Shown: positions 43,752 to 51,231 of the stretch, in pieces
Position numbering within the stretch: position 1 is the stretch's first letter
Layout: every line of letters begins with the position of its first letter
DNA from: Paenibacillus_E sp040812395
GTDB taxonomy: Bacteria; Bacillota; Bacilli; Paenibacillales; NBRC-103111
NCBI RefSeq assembly: GCF_040812395.1
Contig: NZ_JBFNXH010000012.1
Coordinates: 1 to 64,000 of the forward strand
Reading direction: 5' to 3'
DNA length: 64,000 nt
Notes under the pieces: generated by a model
The model's input: the letters and a program-made list of their open reading frames with translations, nothing else
Databases searched by the model: none
What the model was told of the DNA's origin: nothing
Program-made: the position numbers and the translations under genes

Positions 43752-44119
43752 CACAGCGATATCCACGGAACTACGCTGCCTTATTCCACGGCAGCGTTCC
43801 TTTTCTCCCCCTGAAGAGGAACTAGGGTGCGTTAAATGAGCGAAAACGTGCCTGAAACCCAGCATTCTCTGCTCATAACGCACGGTAGTTCCGCGAAATG
43901 TTCCTACAACCGAGAATACCGCCTTATAAAGCATCTACGTTCCGCTCACCTGCGTAAAAAGACGATCTATCGCAGATCGAGGCGGTATCGAGTGATCCAA
44001 ACAGCCTGTGACACTTCCTCCTTCGTCCACCTGTCACATGCTCGTACCACACGATGCGTACGGAATCTCTCCGCTCTGCGAGCTCGTCACACACATAACT
44101 GACGACATATGCGCTCTGT
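43752..44119 (+). repeat. structured intergenic repeat, copy C
   Basis: This is the third copy, lacking most of the 5' extension seen in A and B (weak similarity begins near 43727). The main hairpin uses arms near 43815-43843 and 43871-43894. The second hairpin is intact (AATACCGCC with GGCGGTAT, enclosing CGATCT-ATCGC-AGATCG). As with copy B, it lies between two minus-strand genes, close to the 3' end of the next one. Confidence 0.75.
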
Positions 44120-44159
44120 CAAAAATCTGACTTCACTCAAGGCTGGGTAAAAGTCGGGT

Positions 44160-44936
44160 CTACCGGTAGCGTTCCAGTACCTTTGCAACGCCGTCCTCAT
44201 CGTTTGAATCCGTTACCTCGCTGGCGAGCCATTTCAATTCATCGATTGCATTTCCCATAGCAACTGACCAGCCGCAGATCTTGAATAACCCCAAATCATT
44301 ATAGTCATCGCCAAATACAATGACTTCATCCAATGATATACGGAGAGCTTGGCATAATTCACTTACCGCTCTTTCCTTAGAAGCCTTCAACGATGAAATT
44401 TGCACCAATTCCCCATGATCGGTAAGTAAGATGTGCAAACGAGAAGCAAATCGCTCCTTCAGTTGTTCATGATGATGAAGACCTGTAACAAGAATTTTGC
44501 TCGCATCGTATGTTTTGAGCGTCTCTACAGATTTGACAATTGGATTGCCTTTGACATTCATTCTAACCGTATAATCAATTTCATTCAGACTAAACCATTC
44601 ATCCCTAACTTCCACGCCTAGCTCAATATCTGGGTTCATGTTCAGGAGGAAATCGATGACCTCTGCGGACAAAGCTGCTTCTACAGCTTCATGGGTGTCC
44701 AATCCTGATAAACGACAAGACACTTGCGCACCATTGTAATAGACAAATGATCCTGCCAGCAAAAGGTTTTCCGGCAATAATGACTTGACCGCCCTAGGTG
44801 GACGAGCCGTGGCAAAGATGATTCTCACATTCTGATGAAGCATTTTATCAATAGCGTTCATATTTCGTTCCGAGATATGTTTATTGGAATCAAGCAGTGT
44901 TCCGTCTAAATCAAGCACGATCGCGGAAACTTTCAT
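44160..44936 (-). CDS. Cof-type HAD-IIB phosphatase
   Basis: The 258-residue protein has HAD motif I DLDGTLLDS (residues 9-17), motif II TAR, motif III Lys in SLKASK and motif IV FGDDYNDLGLF. The cap is of C2B type. The family removes phosphate from sugar phosphates, nucleotides or pyridoxal phosphate. GGGGAGGGAAGCCG precedes the ATG. It is downstream of a ribokinase, so sugar phosphate is a fair guess. Confidence 0.9.
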   Translation of the reverse strand: MKVSAIVLDLDGTLLDSNKHISERNMNAIDKMLHQNVRIIFATARPPRAVKSLLPENLLLAGSFVYYNGAQVSCRLSGLDTHEAVEAALSAEVIDFLLNMNPDIELGVEVRDEWFSLNEIDYTVRMNVKGNPIVKSVETLKTYDASKILVTGLHHHEQLKERFASRLHILLTDHGELVQISSLKASKERAVSELCQALRISLDEVIVFGDDYNDLGLFKICGWSVAMGNAIDELKWLASEVTDSNDEDGVAKVLERYR

Positions 44937-44951
44937 CGGCTTCCCTCCCCT

Positions 44952-45152
44952 TTAATACGGCATCACAACAGCCATCGGCCATTCTTCAGCTGCGCTCGGG
45001 ATCGTTGCCATTCCGCCACCAACCTCCAGCACACCGATAGCGAAAAACAGCGGCGGAATGACCACGTCGAAGAGCGCCAAGAGAAGCGCCCTCGGCAGCA
45101 GTTCCTCATTGCATGGATCCATTCGCGGGAAAATGCACAGGATGTATGTCAT
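44952..45152 (-). CDS. short hydrophobic open frame in the ribokinase operon
   Basis: The 66-codon frame starts nine bases after the ribokinase stop, with GAGGCGG just before its ATG, and ends 15 bp before the HAD gene. The product has one hydrophobic stretch (ALLLALFDVVIPPLFFAIGV) that could span the membrane, and two Cys residues near its N-terminus. I do not recognise it. It may be a small membrane protein or a fragment of a former transporter or rbsD-like gene. Confidence 0.35.
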   Translation of the reverse strand: MTYILCIFPRMDPCNEELLPRALLLALFDVVIPPLFFAIGVLEVGGGMATIPSAAEEWPMAVVMPY

Positions 45153-45161
45153 GATGCCGCC

Positions 45162-46070
45162 TCAAAGCAATTCCACCTCATCGCAAGTCGGCATGCCGGC
45201 TTGCGCTCCAAACTTTGTAACGGCTATCGCCGATACCTTACTAGCGAAAAAGATCGCTTCAGACAACGAACTGCCCGATGCCAGCGCATAGGCAAGTCCC
45301 CCATTATAGGCATCCCCGGCCCCCGTTGTATCGACAACGGAAACGCGGTGAGCCGGAACAAACATAAGCTCTCCGTCTTTGCGCAAACAAGCCGAGCCTT
45401 CCTCGCCGAGTGTCGTGATGACACATCCCGGCCCCATGCCGAGCAGCGCTTCCATCGCCACTTGCAGACGATCACCGCTGGCGTCAATTCCTGTAAGCGC
45501 CGTTAACTCAAGCCGGTTCGGTGTTATGTAATCTACGCAATTCAGCAGTGACTCCGGCAGTTTACGTGCAGGCGCTGGATTTAATATCACCGTCTTCCCC
45601 AATTTCTTAGCTCTTTCGCACGCAGCCGCTACCGTTTCAAGCGGAATTTCCAACTGGACGAGCACGATGTCATGATTGGCGATGACACTCTCCAAAGCAA
45701 GGATGTGTTCTGGCAAACAAGAAGCGTTCGCGCCCGGGACAACCACAATCTGGTTGTCAGATTCAGCTAGCGTGATCGCCGCGACACCTGTTGACGCTCC
45801 GGCAATGCGCTTCACATAATCGGTGGAAATGGCATCCTTCTGAAGCGATTCAATCAGCGATTGCCCGAACATATCGTCTCCAACAGACCCGATCATCGTC
45901 GTTTGGCCTCCCAGCCTTGCAGCAGCAACCGCCTGGTTCGCGCCCTTACCTCCTGGTATGAAATGGACTCGATCGCCTGACAGTGTTTCACCAACGCGCG
46001 GAAACCGCGGCGCTTCCACGACGATATCCATATTTAAGCTTCCTATAACTACAATTCGAGGCTTATTCAT
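45162..46070 (-). CDS. rbsK: ribokinase (PfkB family)
   Basis: The 302-residue kinase has N-terminal GSLNMDIVVE, the substrate-binding GGKGANQAVAAARLGG and the catalytic DTTGAGDAYNGGLAYAL (Asp base). These match RbsK, which phosphorylates ribose at O5. I start at the ATG at 46070, since the open frame upstream has no ribosome-binding site in place. No ribose transporter is adjacent. An imperfect inverted repeat lies near 46124-46146 in the divergent promoter region. Confidence 0.9.
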   Translation of the reverse strand: MNKPRIVVIGSLNMDIVVEAPRFPRVGETLSGDRVHFIPGGKGANQAVAAARLGGQTTMIGSVGDDMFGQSLIESLQKDAISTDYVKRIAGASTGVAAITLAESDNQIVVVPGANASCLPEHILALESVIANHDIVLVQLEIPLETVAAACERAKKLGKTVILNPAPARKLPESLLNCVDYITPNRLELTALTGIDASGDRLQVAMEALLGMGPGCVITTLGEEGSACLRKDGELMFVPAHRVSVVDTTGAGDAYNGGLAYALASGSSLSEAIFFASKVSAIAVTKFGAQAGMPTCDEVELL

Positions 46071-46211
46071 TCGATTTTTCCTTTCCAGATACAGGTAGTT
46101 CTGTTGTAGTATAACACAGGACACATCATTGCTCACATGAGTGATAACACAAGACATATGCCCCTGCACCTTTTCGTAAATGCACATAGTATACATTGAG
46201 GTGAGGCTCCT

Positions 46212-46550
46212 GTGCCAAAATATCGCATCATTGTCGATCTGACTGATTTCATGTTGTATCTATTGGATAACAATCGCGTTGTCCGCGGTTTCCCTGTCGG
46301 GATAGGCAAGATGGTGACCAAAACGCCGACAGGCAATTTTTATATTATTAATAAAGAACCTAATCCAGGGGGTCCTTACGGAGCATTTTGGATGGGATTA
46401 AGCAAGCCTCATTACGGCATTCATGGCACCAATGACCCCTCGTCCGTCGGCAGACAAACTTCTCACGGCTGCATTCGCATGTATAATGACGATGTGCTCG
46501 AACTTGCGGCGCTCGTCCCCCTTCATACCCCTGTGAATATCCGGTCATAA
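46212..46550 (+). CDS. minimal L,D-transpeptidase (YkuD domain)
   Basis: The 112-residue protein is essentially a bare YkuD domain: VGIGKMVTKTPTGNFYI, YGIHGTN (catalytic His) and SHGCIRMYNDDV (catalytic Cys). It has no signal peptide or LysM domain. Such enzymes form 3-3 crosslinks in peptidoglycan or act in spore coats; how this one would leave the cytoplasm is unclear. It starts with GTG after GAGGTGAGG. Confidence 0.88.
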   Translation: MPKYRIIVDLTDFMLYLLDNNRVVRGFPVGIGKMVTKTPTGNFYIINKEPNPGGPYGAFWMGLSKPHYGIHGTNDPSSVGRQTSHGCIRMYNDDVLELAALVPLHTPVNIRS

Positions 46551-46822
46551 ACCTTCCACATAGCAGCCACTTCCTGCTAAATGGACTGGTTTGGGAACAG
46601 CTGGACAAGCCTATGCAAACGCTTTTTATGCCACACTTCGTTCAATTTACCTGTCAAGGAATTATTTCTCACCCATTTTTAACGAACTTCTCATAAAGTC
46701 TGTTTTTTCTAGGTCTGGCTTGACTTTCCGCCTCGATCGGTAAATTTTAGGAGATTTCATCTGTGCTAAAGTAAAGACAGGTTGAACATCACATACCGCG
46801 ATCCATAAGGAGGAAATCAACG

Positions 46823-47530
46823 ATGAAACTCAAGAAACTACACCTTGGCAAATCGACTGTCGTCTCTTTAAGCCTAGCTCTCTCGATGTTTGCTGGATTT
46901 TCCACTTCTGCCTATGCAGCACCTGTAGCAACAGCTACGGTAAACAAAGGGGTGAACTTCCGTGCGGATCAAAGCACGAGCGCTCCGATCTTAGGATTTG
47001 TTAAAGCCGGAACCATTCTCCCGGTAGAAGCCGCAAATAATTACTGGGTACTGGTTGATTACAACGGCAAACAAGGTTATGTGTCCCGTTCATATGTAAC
47101 GGTTAACCAAAATAATCCTGCACCCAATCCTAACCCGCAACCAGTTCCAGATTCATCCACTGCCAGCAAAATCATAAGTACCGCTCAGTCCTTCCAAGGC
47201 AAAGTAACCTATGTCTTCGGGGCTAGAGATGTCCAGCATCTCATTATGGACTGTTCCTCTTTCACGCAATACATATTTAAGCTTAATGGAAAGTCCATAC
47301 CTTGGGGATCGAAAGCGCAATCGCAAGTAGGCACTTCCATTCCGAAAAGCCAACTGCAACCTGGTGACCTCGTTTTCTTTAGCGTTAGTACGCCAGGTCA
47401 AGTCAACCACGTTGGCATTTATATGGGTAACGGCAAGTTCATCAACAACTTACCGAACAAAGGGGTCATCGTCTCAGACCTTAACAGCTCTTACTGGACA
47501 AGCCATTACATTTCCGCGAAACGCGTGTAA
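46823..47530 (+). CDS. secreted NlpC/P60 endopeptidase with SH3b domain
   Basis: The 235-residue protein has a signal peptide ending AYA-A (about residue 32), a bacterial SH3 domain (GVNFRADQSTSAPILGFVKAG, YVSRSYV), a Pro/Asn linker and an NlpC/P60 domain with catalytic Cys in MDCSSFTQYIF and His in NHVGIYMGNGKFI. It should cut stem peptides in the cell wall. AAGGAGGAAATCAACG precedes the ATG. The 270-bp upstream gap is AT-rich with no riboswitch that I can recognise. Confidence 0.93.
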   Translation: MKLKKLHLGKSTVVSLSLALSMFAGFSTSAYAAPVATATVNKGVNFRADQSTSAPILGFVKAGTILPVEAANNYWVLVDYNGKQGYVSRSYVTVNQNNPAPNPNPQPVPDSSTASKIISTAQSFQGKVTYVFGARDVQHLIMDCSSFTQYIFKLNGKSIPWGSKAQSQVGTSIPKSQLQPGDLVFFSVSTPGQVNHVGIYMGNGKFINNLPNKGVIVSDLNSSYWTSHYISAKRV

Positions 47531-47558
47531 AGCCAGCGCATGAAACATCGTATTTTCA

Positions 47559-47590
47559 GGTCAACCAGACATTGCTGGTTGGCCTTTTTC
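47559..47590 (+). terminator. hairpin terminator after the NlpC/P60 gene
   Basis: GGTCAACCAG and CTGGTTGGCC pair around ACATTG and are followed by TTTTT. It ends the endopeptidase transcript. Confidence 0.85.
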
Positions 47591-47647
47591 TATGCTTAAT
47601 CTCCCAACCCCCTGCGATTAGATTTAACGAAAAATCGATGGAAGCTA

Positions 47648-47709
47648 TTGACACATTTAGTGTATTAGGTATATAGTACACACATAGTGTATGAACTACT
47701 TAGTACACA
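47648..47709 (+). promoter_or_regulatory. promoter with tandem YtrA-type operators
   Basis: TTGACA (47648-47653), an 18-base spacer and TATAGT (47672-47677) form a strong sigma-A promoter. AGTGTA-N12-TACACA occurs twice (47659-47682 and 47686-47709) with a 27-bp period. The first covers the spacer and -10, the second the start site. This matches the known AGTGTA/TACACT dyad of B. subtilis YtrA, so the operon is almost certainly autorepressed. Confidence 0.85.
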
Positions 47710-47765
47710 CACTTTAGAGAAGAATGAAAAAGGTAGAACAAATCATTAAATCAGGAGATGGGCCG

Positions 47766-48143
47766 ATGAACGTGACGTATAACAACCGTGATCCGGTATA
47801 TTTGCAAGTTATTCGGCATTTCAAGGAAGAAATTGCAACCGGCAACATGGTGGCCGGACAAGTGATTCCTTCTCGCAGGGAACTAGCCGGATTGATGCAG
47901 ATTAACCCGAATACGGCACAACGCGCTTACAAGGAAATGGAGGAACAACGATTGATCACGACCGAGGGTAATTCCCCTAGCCGCATTACAACGGACGAAC
48001 GTGTCCTAAAGTCAATCAGAGAAGAACTTATTCAGGAGGCCGTTCATGTCTTCGTGGATTCTGTGAAGAAAATCGCCGTGCCCGTAGACGAGCTGCTGCA
48101 CATCGTCAAAGAAAAGTATGAGGCGGAACAAGCGAAAGAATAG
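47766..48143 (+). CDS. YtrA-subfamily GntR regulator
   Basis: The 125-residue protein has the GntR winged helix (PVYLQVIRHFKEEIATGNMVAGQVIPSRRELAGLMQINPNTAQRAYKEMEEQRLI spread over residues 10-63) and only a short C-terminal helical tail, as in YtrA. I start at the ATG at 47766 after AGGAGATGG. It is the first gene of an operon with an ABC exporter. In B. subtilis YtrA responds to cell-wall-active antibiotics that bind lipid II. Confidence 0.9.
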   Translation: MNVTYNNRDPVYLQVIRHFKEEIATGNMVAGQVIPSRRELAGLMQINPNTAQRAYKEMEEQRLITTEGNSPSRITTDERVLKSIREELIQEAVHVFVDSVKKIAVPVDELLHIVKEKYEAEQAKE

Positions 48144-48158
48144 GAGGAGCGTGCCTGT

Positions 48159-48848
48159 ATGATTGAAGTCAAGCAAGTGACCAAAAAATATGGAAGAAAG
48201 CGCGTACTGGACGAGGTCTCGTTCACCGCGGAAAAAGGGCAAATTACTTGCCTCGTCGGGATCAACGGCGTGGGTAAGTCCACCGTCATGAAAGCGATCA
48301 TGGGACTCACCCCGATATCGGGCGGCGAAATTCGAATCGACGGCAAGCCGATTGGCAAGCCGCTATATGAGAAAGTTGTCTTTATTCCGGATACGCTGAC
48401 CATGCCGGTCTCGATGCGCATTCAAGACTGCATGCAGTTTATGCAGGATTTCTATAGCAACTGGAACTCACAACGTGCCGTGGAACTGTTAAGCTTCTTT
48501 AAGCTGAAAGCTGAGGATCGTATAGGCGAACTGTCCAAAGGAAATGCCGCCAAAGCGAATTTATTGCTTGGCTTGTCCCTGGATGCCGACTACGTGCTTA
48601 TGGATGAACCTTTTTCCGGTATCGACATTTTCAGCAGGGAGCAAATTACCAAAGTTTTCACCTCTCATCTGATCGAGGATCGCGGGGTTATTATCACGAC
48701 ACATGAGATTCATGATATCGAGCATCTGATTGATCAGGTCGTGCTGCTGGATTCCGGACGGGTGCAAAGGCAATTCAATGTGGAGGATGTAAGGCTGCAA
48801 GAAGGCAAATCCGTCGTGGATGTCATGAGAGAGGTGTATCAAGCATGA
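48159..48848 (+). CDS. ABC transporter ATPase (YtrB-like)
   Basis: The 229-residue ATPase has Walker A GINGVGKST, a signature reading LSKGNAAKANL instead of LSGGQ, Walker B YVLMDEPFSGID and H-loop TTHEI. The altered signature is common in YtrB-type ATPases. It is translated after AGGAGGAG and overlaps the permease start by four bases. Confidence 0.9.
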   Translation: MIEVKQVTKKYGRKRVLDEVSFTAEKGQITCLVGINGVGKSTVMKAIMGLTPISGGEIRIDGKPIGKPLYEKVVFIPDTLTMPVSMRIQDCMQFMQDFYSNWNSQRAVELLSFFKLKAEDRIGELSKGNAAKANLLLGLSLDADYVLMDEPFSGIDIFSREQITKVFTSHLIEDRGVIITTHEIHDIEHLIDQVVLLDSGRVQRQFNVEDVRLQEGKSVVDVMREVYQA

Positions 48849-49681
48849 AAAGTTACCTAAAGCTTCTCCAATGGGAGATCAATCGGTTTGGCAAGTTTTA
48901 CGCCGTGCTGCTGCTAATCACGGCACTATTTCAAATGGCTGGCGTTTCGTTATTTGCCAATAATTATATGGCCTCGGTCCGCCAAATCATGGAGAGAGAA
49001 TCGGTCGCGATAGCCGCTGTGACGAAAATGACGCCTCTGGCTAATTTCGATAATTACACCCAGCAATCCCTTTGGTTTGTAGGCCCAATCGCCTTATGCG
49101 CTGGTATTTTGGTGCTGTATGTGTTTCTGACTTGGTATCGCGAATGGTTCGGTAAAAATACGTTCGCCTACCGGCTGTTCATGCTTCCTGTGCCGCGGAT
49201 GCAGATCTATTTGGCCAAAGCGGTTTCGATTCTTTTATTTGTGCTCGGACTTGTTGCGGTTCAGTTGCTCCTGATCCCGCTGCAAGCCCTCATCTTTCAA
49301 TCGATCATCCCTGAAGATCTCAGAAAAGCGTATCAGTTCTCGCAAATCATCAGAAATCACCCTTACCTGAATTTGCTCGCTCCCCGGTATTTCGTTCAAT
49401 TCATCCTCTATTACGGGGCTGGAATTATGGGTTTGCTTGTCATCTTTACAGCGATCTTGCTGGAACGCAGTTATCGCGTCAAAGGGATTATCGCCGGCGT
49501 TGTTTACGTCTGCGCAGCTGGTGCTGTAATCATTTCTCCATTGGCCCTGACAGAGAACTGGCTCCGGAACTATTTCTACCCTAGCGAAATTCTCGGCATG
49601 TTCGTTGTTCTGGGGTTGTTGATCTGCGGCTTTTCGCTGTGGCTCAGCGCACGTTTGCTTCAAAAAAAGGTATCCGTTTGA
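48845..49681 (+). CDS. ABC-2 type permease subunit
   Basis: The 278-residue membrane protein has about six hydrophobic segments (for example FYAVLLLITALFQMAGVSLFA, LWFVGPIALCAGILVLYVFL and IMGLLVIFTAILL). The ATG overlaps the ATPase stop (ATGA). It is probably the membrane part of the YtrA-controlled exporter. Confidence 0.82.
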   Translation: MKSYLKLLQWEINRFGKFYAVLLLITALFQMAGVSLFANNYMASVRQIMERESVAIAAVTKMTPLANFDNYTQQSLWFVGPIALCAGILVLYVFLTWYREWFGKNTFAYRLFMLPVPRMQIYLAKAVSILLFVLGLVAVQLLLIPLQALIFQSIIPEDLRKAYQFSQIIRNHPYLNLLAPRYFVQFILYYGAGIMGLLVIFTAILLERSYRVKGIIAGVVYVCAAGAVIISPLALTENWLRNYFYPSEILGMFVVLGLLICGFSLWLSARLLQKKVSV

Positions 49682-49694
49682 GGAGGCATTAACC

Positions 49695-50936
49695 ATGTTG
49701 CGTTACTGGAAATTGATTGTGATCGTCCCGCTGATCATGCTGGTCTTCGGCACCTACTACCTGACAGCATCAGACGATATTCCGCCATATTACATAAAAA
49801 CCATCGCAGGCGACGAGAAGGAAGCCGCTCACGTATCCCTTCAAGCCTATGATAATAATCAGCTTCAAATCCAAACGGGCGGCAGCCGATATGTTGGCGG
49901 CAACTCCTTCCTGGAGTCCCTGGAATCGGACAATTACCTTACTCCAGAATTGGAAAGACTCATCAAAGAGAACCGGTCCTTCATGCGCGGCAAACGAAAT
50001 CTCGCCGGTATCTATGAAGACGCTCATATACTCGGCTATGCGGAGATCGATACGCCGAACGACTACTATGAGAATCAATCTGGCAAAGTTACCATCTCGC
50101 TATATGATAAGGAGCGTCGTACAGACCGATCCTTCCAAGTCATGCTGCCCAGAGAACGCGTGACCGACATCATCGTAGTTTCCAATGTGCAGATCAAGGA
50201 GTCCCTGATAAAGCTGGTCACCTCTAATCAAAGCGATCGAACGGTACGTGCAACTCGTTCCCAACATGTATATAGCATTGATCTTGTGAAGCAAACGGTT
50301 ATCGGGGATCAAACTATCCTCAATACTGCCGTAACTGACAAAAATCAGCATATCGACATCATGGATGTCTACGAGGCCGATCATTCGCTGCCTTCCAACT
50401 TTATCGTTCGACGAATCGCGCACACGAGGCAGCAGGATGAGAAGGACCGCACCGGCGATAATACACCTTCACAGGAGCCTGTCATCGAAAAAAGTGAATT
50501 ATTCGTCTACGACCTCTGGAACGATAAAGCGTCAACATTAACCAACGAAGCGATCAACCGCCTGTCAAATGAACCAGCCTCGCTCGCCTTAAGTCTTGAG
50601 GGGGATATGCTGTATCTAACATCCTGGGCTGACCCAAAAGGTCCAAGAACGCTTCATTACAATTTGAGGGACAGCAAAGTCGTAGGCGAAACCGCCCTCA
50701 ACATAGCGGAGCTACAAGCAAATGCGACGGAAGCCGCGAACTCGCGAATTGTCAACGGCCGCTTCTTCACACTGTTGAATGCTTTGCATGACGGCAACGA
50801 ATCCTACCCGAAGCCGCCAATTCTAGTCGTCGCTGAGCTCGGTACGGGGCGGATCCTGTATCAAGGCCTCGTTGCCCGCAAAGATAATCAACCGTTCGAT
50901 AATTTGAACATTCATAGTCTGTTCTTCTATAAATAA
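49695..50936 (+). CDS. membrane-anchored extracytoplasmic protein of the YtrA operon
   Basis: The 413-residue protein has one N-terminal membrane helix (LIVIVPLIMLVFGTYYLTA) and a large hydrophilic remainder with repeating beta-strand patterns (ELFVYDLWNDKASTL, LALSLEGDMLYLTSW, ILVVAELGTGRILYQG) that would suit a beta-propeller. I do not recognise a family. GAGGAGG precedes the ATG and it lies 13 bp after the permease, so it may be an extracellular partner of the exporter. Confidence 0.75.
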   Translation: MLRYWKLIVIVPLIMLVFGTYYLTASDDIPPYYIKTIAGDEKEAAHVSLQAYDNNQLQIQTGGSRYVGGNSFLESLESDNYLTPELERLIKENRSFMRGKRNLAGIYEDAHILGYAEIDTPNDYYENQSGKVTISLYDKERRTDRSFQVMLPRERVTDIIVVSNVQIKESLIKLVTSNQSDRTVRATRSQHVYSIDLVKQTVIGDQTILNTAVTDKNQHIDIMDVYEADHSLPSNFIVRRIAHTRQQDEKDRTGDNTPSQEPVIEKSELFVYDLWNDKASTLTNEAINRLSNEPASLALSLEGDMLYLTSWADPKGPRTLHYNLRDSKVVGETALNIAELQANATEAANSRIVNGRFFTLLNALHDGNESYPKPPILVVAELGTGRILYQGLVARKDNQPFDNLNIHSLFFYK

Positions 50937-50943
50937 TCGATAG

Positions 50944-50998
50944 CCCCTTTTCTCAAAAGCAGGTCTTTGCACAGCTTTTAAGAAAAGGGGTGTTTTTT
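50944..50998 (+). terminator. hairpin terminator of the YtrA operon
   Basis: CCCCTTTTCT (50944-50953) pairs with AGAAAAGGGG (50981-50990), with AAAAGC/GCTTTT inside, followed by TGTTTTTT. Confidence 0.85.
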
Positions 50999-51231
50999 CA
51001 AATGATCAGAAATCGCCGCCGATCTTCGGCTGGGTTCGGGCGGCTGCGTAACATATAGCCACTATCCCATGGACTCATCCAACTGTTCCATTTCTGAGCC
51101 AACGGGATAGTGTCCATAGCGTGCGGCACAACAATATAACGGCCCCTTAACCTGCTGCAAGTGATTCCGTTCCCATAGAAGTCGTGGTGGGCCAATAAAA
51201 AAGAGAGACACTAAAGGCCTCTCTTCACTAA
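50999..51231. other. gap between convergent operons
   Basis: Two overlapping minus-strand frames of 65-69 codons exist (51195-50998 and 51271-51062). Neither has a good ribosome-binding site, and one runs into the terminator of the opposite operon. I recognise no product and do not count them as genes. A hairpin AGAGA..TCTCT followed by TTTTTT on the minus strand (about 51199-51226) probably ends the kinase operon. Confidence 0.4.

Noticed and set aside
46551..46822. Possible c-di-AMP (ydaO-type) riboswitch before the NlpC/P60 gene
   Set aside because: Such riboswitches often precede these hydrolases, but I cannot find the conserved core in the 270-bp leader.
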